DNA from: Anolis sagrei
Lineage: Eukaryota > Chordata > Lepidosauria > Squamata > Anolidae
Assembly: GCF_037176765.1 (NCBI RefSeq)
Contig: NC_090034.1
Span: 91,748,500 to 91,812,499, forward strand
Direction of reading: 5' to 3'
Length of the DNA: 64,000 bases
Part shown: positions 1-12,210 of the stretch, piece after piece
Layout of the letters: the number at the start of each line of letters is the position of its first letter
Numbering within the stretch: position 1 is the first letter of the stretch
Position numbers and translations under genes: made by a program
Notes under the pieces: generated by a model
Database searches by the model: none
What the model was told of the DNA's origin: nothing
Seen by the model: the letters and a program-made list of their open reading frames with translations, nothing else

Positions 1-470
1 AATATAATATAAATAAAAATACATAAATATAAATAATACACACACACACATACACACACACACACATATATTTAAATTAAATATAACATAAATAAAAATA
101 AAAATATATTTATAGACACATTTATATTTAAATTAAATATAATATAAATATAAATAAATATAAATAATATACACACACATATGTAATATAAATATAACTA
201 AATGGCCTTTGGGAACCTCTTCCATAGAACTCCATCCATCTATTTATCACACACACACACACACACACACACATATTTAAATTAAATATAATATAAATAT
301 AAATAAATATAAATAATACACACACACACACATATATATATACATACACACACATTTATATTTAAATTAAATATAAATAAAGATAAATAAATATAAATAA
401 TATACACACATATATATACACACATTTATATTTAAATTAAATATAATATAAATATAAATAAAAAGCAAAA
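1..470. repeat. AT-rich minisatellite with CA/TA microsatellites
   Basis: Several copies of a unit built of a TTTAAATTAAATATAA core followed by ATAAATA runs and CACACA or CATATA stretches, clearest at 118-180, 263-335, 351-420 and 425-465. Open frames here are repeat translations. It continues beyond the left edge. A short non-repetitive island lies at 200-240. Confidence 0.85.
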
Positions 471-487
471 AAAAATAGACGCGTTCA

Positions 488-493
488 CACGTG
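488..493. promoter_or_regulatory. E-box CACGTG (upstream)
   Basis: Canonical palindromic CACGTG at the 5' edge of the CpG island. This is the preferred site of USF1/USF2 and of MYC/MAX-type factors; its use is inferred. Confidence 0.55.
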
Positions 494-530
494 CAATCCG
501 ACGACGCGTGTCTTGCCCGCCGCGGCGGCT

Positions 531-710
531 GCAACGTTCCAGGGGAGCCCCCGCCGCGCCGGATCGAACGCCGCGTCCCGCAACGTTCCATTCCCTGCCG
601 GGTCCCGGCCAATCCCCTCCTCCCTTTCCCCCGCCCCGCACCGTCGCAACGTTCTATCCCCTCCCCCTGCTGCTGCTGCTGCTGCTGCCGCCGGATTGCT
701 GCAACGTTCC
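531..710 (+). repeat. Four spaced copies of GCAACGTTCY in the promoter
   Basis: GCAACGTTCC at 531-540, 580-589 and 701-710, and GCAACGTTCT at 646-655. Spacings are 49, 66 and 55 bp. Flanks of the copies are different, except that copies 1 and 4 share GCT before and A after. The core AACGTT is palindromic. I do not recognise a factor with certainty. Confidence 0.6.
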
Positions 711-831
711 ACCCGCTGCCGCTGCTGCTGTTGTGCAAAGGCCCGGGCCTTTTGTCCGCCTCCCTTCTTCTCCTGCTCCTTCTCGCTCTCTCGCTCGCCT
801 GCCTGCCTGCCTGCCTCCATTGCCTCTCTCT

Positions 832-837
832 CACGTG
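832..837. promoter_or_regulatory. E-box CACGTG (proximal)
   Basis: Second canonical CACGTG, about 280 bp before the start codon. A related CACATG lies at 890-895. Together with the upstream site they suggest that USF proteins could act on their own promoter; inference only. Confidence 0.55.
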
Positions 838-1112
838 TCCCGGGCTCCCAGCTGGGAGGCGAGGAACCACAGGCTCGCTCTTTCCTCCTCACATGACCCG
901 AGTGTTTGTCCCCGTGATCAGCGCCTCGGCTCCCGTGTCTGCGCCGCGTCCCTTCTTCTCCCCTTGCCTCCACCCGGCGTGAGGGGGGAAAGGAGAGAGA
1001 GAGAGAGAGAGAGCAGGGGAGCCGGGCCGGGCGCCTCTTTCCCCCTCCTCTCCTCTCCTCCCTCTCCCCTTCCCTTCCCTCTCCCCTCCCCCCTTTCCCC
1101 CTTCCCCCCTCC

Positions 1113-1177
1113 ATGGACATGCTCGATCCCGGCCTGGACACAGCCAACGCCGCCGCCGCCAACGCCGCCGCTGCCAG
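1113..1177 (+). CDS. USF2: USF2 coding exon 1
   Basis: Encodes MDMLDPGLDTANAAAANAAA plus one further alanine and two bases of the next codon. The alanine/asparagine run comes from GCCGCCGCC repeats inside the CpG island. Donor GTAAGG follows at 1178. The matching human N-terminus begins MDMLDPGLD, which fixes the start. Confidence 0.95.
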
Positions 1178-4100
1178 GTAAGGCGCTTCCCCCACCCTCT
1201 AGTCTAGGGGATCCCCTGGCAGGCCTCTCCTTCTAGGCCTAGGCCTCGGCAGGGAGGGAAGGAGGCGGAAAGGGAGCCATGATCCGCCTCCTCTGGCGCC
1301 TCTTGCACCGAACAAAATGGAGGACGAGGCCCAGGAGGGAGAAGGGGGCGAGCGGGGGAAAGGAGGAAGGAGAGAGAGAAAGAAAGGAAGGAAGAAAAGG
1401 AGGAAAGGGGTCCCTTGTTTCCTTCCTTTCCCATAAACATCCCCTTCGCCCAATCCTTCCCAAGGTTAAGAAGTGTCAAAAGGAAAGCAAGGGCCAACTT
1501 GGGCCTTCCCTTCTAGGTGTTTTGGACCACAACTCCCATCATTCCTAACAGCCTCGGGCCCCGTCCTTTCCCTCTTCAGTTGCTTGAGTATTCCCTTGCA
1601 AGTGTTTTGGACTACAACTCTCACCATTCCTACCAGCCTCACAGTCTCAGGCCCTGTCCTTTCCTTCCTCAGTTGCTTAAGTATTCCCTTCCAAGTGTTT
1701 TGGACTACAACTCCCACCATTCCTACCAGCCTGACAGCCTCCTTTTCCCCTTCAGTTGCTTAAGACTTCCCTTGCAAGTGTTTTGAACTTCAATTCCCAC
1801 CATTCCTAGCAGCCTAACAGCCCCAGGCCCCTTCCTTTCCCCCTTCAGCTGCTTAAGCATTCCCTTCCAGGTATTTTGGACTACAACTCCCACAGTTCCT
1901 ACCAGCCTAACAGTCTCAGGCCCCTTCCTTTCCCCCTTCAGTTGTTTAAGCCTTCCCTTGCAAGTGTTTGGACTTAATTCCCACCATTCCTAGCAGCCCA
2001 ACAACCTCAGGCTCCATCCTTTCCCTCTGCAGCTGCTTAAGCTTTCCCTTCCAAGTGTTTTGGACTACAACTCCCACCATTCCTACCAGCCTGACAGCCT
2101 CAGGCCCCTTCCTTTCCCTCTTCATTTGCTTAAGCCTTCCCTTCCAGGTGTTTTGGACTTCAACTCCCACCATTCCTAGCAGCCCAACAGCCTCAGGCCC
2201 CTTCCTTTCCCCCTTCAGTTGCTTAAGCATTCCCTTCCAGGTGTTTTGGACTTCAGTTCCCACCATTCCTGCCATCTTAACAGCCCCAGGCCCCTTCCTT
2301 TCCCCCTTCAGCTGCTTAAGCATTCCCTTCCAAGTGTTTTGGATTACAACTCCCACCATTCCTACCAGCCTAACAGCCTCAGGCCCTTTCCTTTCCCCTC
2401 TCTATAGTGTAGGATTAATGCAGTTTGACACAACTTTAACTACAATGGCTCACTGCTAGAGAATCGTGGGAGTTGTAGTTGTGGGCTGCCTTGAGCCTTA
2501 AGTAGAGGCGGTTAGCAAAATAATAATAATAATGTGTGTGCATGAAGATAATATTATATTGTAATATAAGATATTTTATATTATTATTCCTGCTCTTCTG
2601 TTTTCCCTAATCAAACTAAGGACACATCATTAATGTAGTTTGACACAATATTAATGGCAATGGCTCACTGCTAGGGAATCCTGGGAGTTGTAGTTGTGAA
2701 AGGGGAAAGGAAGGGGCCTGAGGCTGTTAGGGATGGTAGGAGTTGAAGTCCAAAACACCGGGAAGGAAGGCCCAAGTTGGCTCATCCCTGGTGTAAACAG
2801 ACAGAGGAGGTCCCCAAATAGGGGAATCTCCAGAAGGGAAGAGGATATAATTCTGCGTCTACACTGTAGGGATTTGAATCACTTTGTCAACACTTTCCCT
2901 GCCCTGCCTCAGTTTGCATTCTAGGGAGTATAGTTTTGCAAGGCCTTTAGCCTCCTCTGCCCAAGAATACCAGGGGATCGGTAAACTACAACTCCCAGGA
3001 TTCCCTAGCAGTGAGATCTTGCGGTCAAAGTTGTGTTGAACTGCATTAATCCTGCAATGTAGATGTGCCCTGAGTTTGATCAGGGAAAGCAGTTGGGCAG
3101 AAATAATAATCATACATAATAATATATTATGTAATAATATTATCTTCATGCACACATAATTATAATTGTTATTTTACTACCTGCCACTACTTAAGCCTCG
3201 AGGCAGGTCACAACTACAACTCCCAGGATTCCCTAGCAGTGAGCCATTGCAGTTGAAGTTGTGTCAAACTGCATTAATAATGTGTGCATGGATATAGTGT
3301 TATTATATTACTATTATCACTCTATTATATTATTATTGTTATTCCTACACTGCTCCTCTGTAATGTAGACGTGTCCTTAATTTGATTAGGGAAAACAGTA
3401 GAATAGGAATAATAAGTATAGTAATAATATTATAATAATGTATTAAATAATAATATAATCTTCATGCACACATATTATTATTATTATTATTATTAGAAAC
3501 ACAACAAGATGAGTACACAGCTGACACTCTGCTGGCTGTATTGTTGTTGTTGTTGTTGTTGTTGTTGTATTATTATTATTATTATTATTTTGCTAACTGC
3601 CTCTACTTAAGGCTTGAGGCAGGCCACAACTACAACTCTCAGGATTCCCAAGCAGTCAGCCATGGAAGTTGAAGTGGTGTTGAACAGTATTAATCCTGCC
3701 CATAGTTTGTTTCGAGAGAGGAGTACTGCAGGAATAACAACAACAACAAAAATGTAATAACATTAATATAGTGATAATAATTATAATAATACAGTAATAT
3801 CACCATGGACACGTTGTTGTTATTATTATTATTATTTTACTGCCCGCCTCTTCTTAAGCCTCGAGATGGGCTGTAACATATGGTAGTTAAAGTAACACAC
3901 ATTAAGACATACACATAAATGACAGGTATTTTATCTTTTACAATTTAGGTGTAAATCGCCTAGCGCATTCTCGGATGGAGGGCGATTAATAAGTAATTAA
4001 AGATGATGATGATGATGATGATGATGATGGTGATGAAAACATCCTATGGGTGACGCTGGAATGGAAGGGAACCAGGTTCGGAGAGGTAGTAAAGTGTATT

Positions 4101-5430
4101 AAATTGGGTGCCTTGGTTTGGCAGCACTGGTCAGCTTACTCCAGATCAAAAATCCCTTCTCCAGACCTCCAAAATCTGAAATTCTCCTAAAATTGTCCAT
4201 TTGGGTGGCTGAGATAGTGATACCTTACTTTCCTGCTCTCTCCATGTACATAAGCTGTGTGCCATGCACAAAGTCATTTCAGATACTATGTGTAACATTA
4301 TCTTCAGGTGGCCTGTATAATGAAACACGCATAAAAGTCATATTTCATCTGGGTTTCTTCTCCAACAGAAAGAGATATTCCAAAATCCAAAACAAGAACA
4401 ATAACAAGGGGTAAATTGTAGGGGTGATGCGGAAACATGATGTATATATTCAGTTTTATTGTATTTATTTATGTTATTGTTATAAGTGTTTTACTTACTA
4501 AATAGAGTGTAATCAAGTTTTATCAAGCCTTTTTGTTTGGTTTGGTATTGTGATATGGCCTAAAGGCTAATCAATAAAATTTACTACTACTTCAACAACA
4601 ACAATAACAAAACCCTGAATTCCAAAATACTTTGAGTGCCAAGCATTTCAGATAAAGATACTCAAGACCTCTATCCAGAGGACTTCACTTCTGGCTGCTG
4701 AATGTCAGGAAGGTGAATCCCTGCCCCAAATAATTTTCACAGGGATGTTGTGACTATTTGAATAACAAAGTGAATGGGGAAATTGTTGTGTAGATAGGAA
4801 ACTTCTGCCAAAATCCTCTGACAACTTTAGAAACTAGTTAGGATTGCGAGGCCAGGAGTCTCCTTGTGTTGTCATGTAATATCCACGGAGCTTGGAGAAG
4901 TCACTGAATACACACACACACATACGAATATTGTCATGTTCTATTGTACAGTGAACCACTTTGCTACTGTGTGATGTGTCAGATGCCCCTGAGTGGATGT
5001 CGGGGTATTAATGGCTGTCTCTTGCTTATGGCCAAATAGTAGTAGTAGTAGTAGTAGTAATAATAATAATAATAATAATAATTGTCGATATCGCAATCCC
5101 GGGTGACAGCAGGATTGCAGAGAAACAACTGGAAAAGCTGACACGATATGAGGATTTAAAAATCGGACTGCAAAGACTCTGGCACAAACCAGTAAAGGTG
5201 GTCCCAGTGGTCATCGGCACACTGGGTGCAGTGCCTAAAGACCTTGGCCTGCACTTAAACACAATTGACATTGACAAAATTACCATCTGCCAGCTGCCGA
5301 AGGCCACCTTACTGGGATTTGCACGCTTTATTCGCTAATACATCACAGAGTCCTAGACACTTGGGAAGTGTCCGACATGTGATACAATTCAACAGCCAGC
5401 AGAGTGCCTCCTGTAGACTCATCTTGTTGT

Positions 5431-5466
<36 letters not shown>

Positions 5467-8400
5467 GTAGAGTGATCTTGATTGCTGTCGGGGTGTCATG
5501 CATGCCATCAAATTTCTCTTTGAATCCCCAAAATACTTGAAGAATTGTATTCAAGTGTTCAGATTTTGATTCTCTATTAAAGTGTAGCCCTCCATGTGTT
5601 GGACTGCATCTCCCATCAACTTGAATCAATACAGCCAAGCACTGGTGGGAAAAACTTGAGGTCCTGTCTACACTGCCATATAATCCAATTTCTGAATCCA
5701 GATTACAGTGTTCCCTCTACTTCGTGGTTCGCTTTTAGCAGACTCGCTGTTTTGTGGGGTTTTGGAAATATTAATATAAAATATTTACGTTCAGTGGAGG
5801 CTAGGGACCTCGGAAGTGCAGCAACCTGAGACGCGGTGGTAAAGGCCTGCCTCCCTGGCCTCCACAGACCCCAGAAGTATGGCGGCCTGAGGTGCGGCGG
5901 GGAAGGTCTGCCCCCCTGGCCTCCACAGACCCCGGAAGTATGGTGGTCTGAGGTGCGGTGGGGAAGGCCTGCCTCCCTGGCCTGCTGCTACCTGCATGGC
6001 TTCGAAGGCTCTGCTGGGTCTGCAGAGGCCCAGGAGGCAGGCAGGTGCCCTTGGGTTGGGCTGGTTGGCAGGTAAGGAAGCGTGGGTAAGAAAATAATAT
6101 ATAATATATATAAAATAATCTATAAATATTAAAATGAATATTGCGTCCCTACTTCGTGAATTTTCACTTATTGCGGGTGGTCCTGGAACGGAACCCCTAC
6201 AATAAGTGTGGGAACACTGTACCTGCTTTGAACTGCATTATATGGCAGTGCAGACTCATATAATCCAGTTCAAAGTGCATAATCTGGATTTGGAAACTGG
6301 ATTCTATGGCAGTGTAAACCCAGCCTGAGAGTTGCAACCCAACATTCCCCCTGAAAGTCTTCTTTCCTTTTCATAGTGGCCCAATTGCCTGTTGTGGGCC
6401 CGGCTGGGGATATGTCATAATCGAGGCGAGAAATTGCATCTCTCCCCCTCCTCCTGTTTGCATGATGGGGATGTTGTAAACAAGAAACATAGTTATAGTT
6501 TGGCCTAATTAAATCTGTGACGGGCCAACAAATGTGTGGAGTTAGCAAAGCTGAGCTACTCTTTTGAGAGCAGGCGAGCCATTATTGTGTTAACAACTTG
6601 GGAGTGTTCCACTGTGTAAGTATATGTGTATGTGACTTCAATTTGCTTGTCAACTTAGGGCGATGCCATTAATTTTGTAGAGCTTTCATCGGCAAGATAT
6701 ACTGAGAGGTAGTTGCCATTACCTTGCTCTGAGCTATATCTTACAGCATCTGGGATTCATCCACATACTAAGTAGGCCTGACTGTGCTTAACTTCAATGA
6801 TCAGATGGGATCGTGGTGTTTTGGCCCTAAATAAACAAGGGTGAAAACCTCACCAGCTCCAGTCTCCTTAGCCACAAGTAATGGGAGTGGCAGGTCAGGA
6901 ACATTTCCCAAACTTTCATCTCCCAGGTGTTTTTGACTTCATTTCCCATAATTTTTGAGCAACAATGTGTGGTGTCAAAGGCTTTCATGGCCAGAATCAC
7001 TGGGTTGCTGTGAGTTTTCCAGGCTGTATACCCATGTTCCAACAGCATTCTCTCCTGACATTTCACCCACATCAATGGGAGTCATCCTCAGAGGTTGTGA
7101 CGTATATTGGAAACTAGGCAAATGAGGTGGATTGTCCAGGGTGGGAGAAAGAACTCTTGTCTGCTTGAGGCAGGTGTAAATATTGCAATTGGCCACTTTG
7201 ATTAGCATTGAGTGGCCTTGCAGCTTCAAAGTCTGGCTGGTTGCTGCATTGTGTATCACCTTAGCTACAGGCTCAGTTTGTGAATTCAGCATAATTGAGA
7301 GGGACTGGTTTGCTTGAAATTAGAGGCTGTGTATTTGAATATTCCTTCTCATTTGTCCAGCTCTGAAAGGACAGATTGAAACACCCTGTATTGAGAAATG
7401 TAACATGATAGATCCTTGATGTGCTCCATTTCTGTGTGCAGGAATGTAAGCATTATTGTAGTTTAAGAACCTTTAGGATAGCTTTTTTCCCACTGTGAAC
7501 ACATCCCTTCTTTTCATTGCACTTATATTTTGATCTACTAAGTTTCCCATCCAATTGTACATCGCAACCACCTACAAACCGTGCCGGAAAAGAGCTGAAA
7601 TGACATGAGAGAACCCTCCCACAAGGATGGTAAACCATCAAAACATGGGTCCCCTGGACAACATCTTTGCAGATGGCCAATTCTCTCACACCAGAAGCCA
7701 CTTGCAGTTTCTCAAGTCGCTCCTGACACGACCAAAAATGTAATAAAACAATAGAGTAAAATCATATAAATGTAATAATAGTAAATAGAATAAAATAAGA
7801 GGTGTAATACAAATAATAATGATAACAGTGTAAAATAATAAATAACTTTGACTTGAATAGAAGCCAAGGGGGGCTTTTTCAGCCTAAAAAAACTCGGCTT
7901 ATACTCGAGTATATACGGTACTTATTCTAGTGGTTTTATCCGCTAGATTAAGTTTGAACACTCTACACCACGTATGTACAAGCTCAAGTCCCAGAGGCTG
8001 ACCCGATTTGCCAAGTCATTTTATGTGGCCCTCTAGATGCTGGACCACAACTCCTGTATTCCTCATCATTGGACATTTTGACGCGAGCTGATGGGAGTTG
8101 TGATACAGTTTAGTCAGGATAGTGGGGTTTGGATTTATATATTGGTTTATTTGTTTATTTACGACATTTATATGCCGCCCTTCTCACCCCGAAGGGGACT
8201 CAGAGCAGCTTACAAGAGATATACATACATTATATTATTAGCATGTATAATATCAGTATTATATATTACTATATTATACTATACCATTATATTGTAATAT
8301 TAGTAATATTACATGTCATATAAAATATATAATTATAATATATTAGTAGTAGTATTATATTGTATTACATTATAATATTATAAATAATATACAAGGCTTG

Positions 8401-11400
8401 TGGATATGATGTCTGACTTTAAAATGTCCTTCAACCTTTCCCCAGCCTCAGAGCCACAAGTTATATTGGGTTGCAATTCCCATTATCCCCTCTCCACATA
8501 GCGGATAATAAAAAATGATAAGAATTGTCGTTCAGTAACATCTGGGGACCCAAACTGGGTAAAAATGCATGGATTCTTTGGTCATGGATTCAATGGCCTT
8601 TTGAAGGTGCGGCCCTTGATGAAAATGGGTTGACAGCCCTGCCCTACACTTACCAGCCTAATTGCAAAACAAGCCTTTGCACCTCTGTGGGGTGATCTGT
8701 AGTTCTTTTGGATAATGGGATGGGAAGTGAGAAGAAAAGGTGTGGCAGCATGGAAAAGAGGATCCTCGTAGGTTTTGTTGCCTGTGCTGGAATGCCAATC
8801 GAAAATACACCGTTCTCTGGATTCCTCCAATTCTGCTGGCACATTATGAGCCCCAAATCTCCCATGCCGCTGTCCACATTGCTGCAATTAAAAGTACATT
8901 TTGTTGTTGCATGCCTTCAGGTCATTTCTGACTCATGGCAATCCTATCTCTCATAGGGTTTTCTAGGCAAGAGAGTGTTTGCCTTTGCCTTCCTCCGAGG
9001 CTGAGAGAGACTTGCCCAAGGTCATCCAGTGAGTAACCCTGAGGCCGGAACCCCAGTTTCCAGAATCCCAGTCCAACACTCAGATGACTGCATCATGCTG
9101 ACTCTCATACTGACACATTAAAAAGTTTTTTTTTTTTGTATTGTGGCAGCATCCTTGATTTATTTGAGGCAACTAATTATTTTAGTCTAAATATAGGACT
9201 GACAAAGAAAGAAAGAGGATGGCCAGTGCCAAGCTGGTCATATACCAGAGTTGACCTGTCTTGTTATAAAGCAGAAAAAGGGAATCTTTCTCTCCCCATA
9301 TCTCTGCTCTCTGGCTTTATGAATAATTAGATCCCTGCTGTGTGTACCAAGTGCTAATAAAAGTCTGACATCTTTCTTCCCACTGTGTCCCTGTTCTAGT
9401 TCAAGCCAAATCAGTTGGGTTTCTGAAATAGTGTGTCCTATTTTGGCATATTTTTGGATTGGTGAAAAAACTTGAGAGTCCCAAGAGAAAACAGTAAGAG
9501 CCTTAAAGGGGCCCTTTTGGGCACTCCAGAGTTTGGGTATTACAGTTCCCATCCATCTGCCTAGTAAAAGGTAAAGGTTTAGTTGTGTCGGACTCTGAGG
9601 GGTGGTGCTCATCTCAATTTCTAAGCCAAAAGAGCCAGTGTTGTCCGTATACGCCTCTGACATTAAGTCTAGTTGTGTCTGACTCGGGGAGCGGGGGTTG
9701 TGGTTCTCATATCTGTTTCTAAGCTGAAGAGCCGGCGTTGTCCGTATACACCTCCAAGGTCACGTGGCCAGCATGACTGCATGGAGCTCTGTTACCTTCC
9801 CACCAAGGAGGTATCTATTGATTTACTCGCATTTGCATGTTTTCAAATTGCTAGGTTCGCAGAAGCTGGTCCTAATAGCGGGAGCTCACCCGCTGTTAGG
9901 CCCAGCAGTGCTCCATGCAGTCATGTCAGCCACATGACCTTGGAGGCGTCTATAGACAATGCCGGCTCTTCAGCTTTGAAATGGAGATGAGAACCACCCC
10001 CCATTAAGTCTAGTCAGACACGACTATACTTAATGTCAAGGAGAAACCTTTTGCCTTTTAGGGAAGGAGGAAAGTGATGCATGCTTCTTTGGACTCACTG
10101 AGAAGAAACATGGAATGCAAATGGAATTTTTTTATAAAGTAGTATTAATGGGCGACTCTTGCTTACGGACAAATAATTATAATTATAATTATAATTATAA
10201 TTACAATTACAATTATTATTTATTTGTCGTGTCAGGGCAACCAGTCAATTGTATTACATTTCTAACAGAACAAAAGAGACAGACAAAACACAAAATTTGC
10301 AAGTTTGGTAGTTGGTTAAATGTCCTTTGACCAGTATCTGGCCACTTAAAGTGCTTCTGATGTTGCTGCAAGAAGGTCCTCCATTGTGCATGTGGCAGGG
10401 CTCAGGGTGCATTGCAGCAGGTGCTCTGTGGCTTGCTCTTCTCCACACTCGCATGTCGAGGATTCCACTTTGTGGCCCCATTTCTTGAGGTTGGCTCTGC
10501 ATCTTGTGGTACCAGAGCGCAGTCTGTTCAGCGCCTTCCAAGTTGCCCAGTCTTCTGTGTGCCCAGGGGGAATTCTCTCATTTGGGATCAGCCATTGGTT
10601 GAGGTTCTGGGTTTGAGCCTGCCACTTTTGGACTCTCGCTTGCTGAGGTGTTCCAGCGAGTGTCTCTGTAGATCTTAGAAAACTATTTCTTGATTTTAGT
10701 CGTTGACGTGCTGGCTGATACCCAAACAGGGGATGAGCTGGAGATGTCTCTGCCTTGGTCCTTTCACTATTGGCTGCTACTTCCCGGCGGATGTCAGGTG
10801 GTGCAATACCGGCTAAGCAGTGTAATTTCTCCAGTGGTGTAGGGCACAGACACCCCGTGATAATGCGGCATGTCTCATTAAGAGCCACATCTACTGTTTT
10901 AGTGTGGTTAGATGTGTTCCACACTGGGCATGCGTACTCAGCAGCAGAGTAGCATAGCGCAAGGGCAGATGTCTTCACCCGCCTCATAGGAAACCTGCTA
11001 CAAAACAGGAACTTTTTTGTTGAGTTCCAGGGCCAGAGAAGTAGATGGCAGAAACAGAAGAACAGCCTGCCTCAGGGGAGCGTGCTTACTCCATCAATGT
11101 TCAACATCTACACAAATGACCAGCCACTGCCAGAAGGGACAGAGAGTTTCATCTATGCTGATGATCGTGCCATTACTGCTCAAGCAGGGAGCTTTGAGGT
11201 GGTAGAACAGAAGCTCTCCGAAGCTCTAGGTGCTCAAACTGCCTATTACAGGGAAAACCAGCTGATCCCTAACCCATCTAAAACACAGACATGTGCTTTT
11301 CATCTCAAGAACAGACAAGCATCCTGAGCTCTGAGGACCACCTGGGAAGGAATCCCACTGGAGCATTGCAGCACACCCAAATACCTGGGAGTCACTCTGG

Positions 11401-11417
11401 ACCATGCTCTTACCTAC

Positions 11418-11454
<37 letters not shown>

Positions 11455-12179
11455 TAATAAAAAAATAAAATTATAATTATAATAAAATAATAAAAATATA
11501 ATTATAATAAGGCTGCTGAAGGCCACCTTACTGGGATCTGCACGCATTATTCGCCGATACGTCACAAGGTCCTAGACACTTGGGAAGTGTCCGACATGTG
11601 ATCCAATACAACAGCCAGCAGAGTGTCTGCTGTGGACTCATCTTGTTGTGTTTCTAATAATATAATAAAGCAGAGTGATCTTGATAGCTGTGACACATCT
11701 TGTTATGTTTCAAATAATAATAATTCACATATGCCTCTAAATCTGTAAGTAAGCCAAAAGGAAATGGAGCTGCACACATACACCATCCCTATTTTCTTAG
11801 GGTCTAGGTGGCGGTATAGGGCAGAAAGCAGGTTGCCCTGTCCCATCCTTCCTCCCTGTAGTCAATTAATAAATACTGGAATGCCCCTAAACTTCACAGT
11901 CTACAAATAGATAGGAGGCAGGGAGATCCCAGATTTGTCAGCAGATTCATAGGCATAAAAGAAAGGATGCCCAGGTGGCATTGTGAAGTAGTGACTAAAG
12001 CCAGTCAGAGTGCACTGTTTTTAGCACTGTTTCCCATCTTGAGTGTCTGTTAAGAGAAGAACCATAATAATAATAATAATAATAATAATAATTGCTTGGG
12101 AAGTGTTCGACTTGTGATTTTATGATAGGAAATCCAGCATATAGATCTCGTTTGCTGTGACATATTGTGCTTTTGTGTC

Positions 12180-12210
<31 letters not shown>

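Larger units (their letters stand above)
480..1200 (+). promoter_or_regulatory. USF2: CpG-island promoter of USF2
   Basis: Sudden change from AT-rich repeat to GC- and CpG-rich DNA covering the first exon, with CCAAT at 609-613, GC boxes such as CCGCCCCG near 631-638, CTG/CCG repeats at 667-692 and long pyrimidine tracts up to the start codon. No TATA box is visible, as expected for a housekeeping-type promoter. The exact transcription start cannot be read from sequence. Confidence 0.8.

Noticed and set aside
1-480. LSR gene end upstream of USF2
   Set aside because: Expected from mammalian synteny, but the region is only AT/CA-rich repeat.
485-1236. Long open frames on both strands across the CpG island
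   Set aside because: They are rich in proline, arginine and serine from GC-rich simple sequence, overlap the USF2 first exon in other frames and have no family features.
1466-2459. Repetitive open frames of 80-160 codons on both strands
   Set aside because: They are translations of the ~92-bp minisatellite, open because the period is close to a multiple of three.
10346-10987. 213-codon minus-strand frame as a host gene
   Set aside because: Its motifs (CECGEEQ, ATWKALNRLRSG) are those of a LINE ORF2 end, and a sister copy is at 63031.
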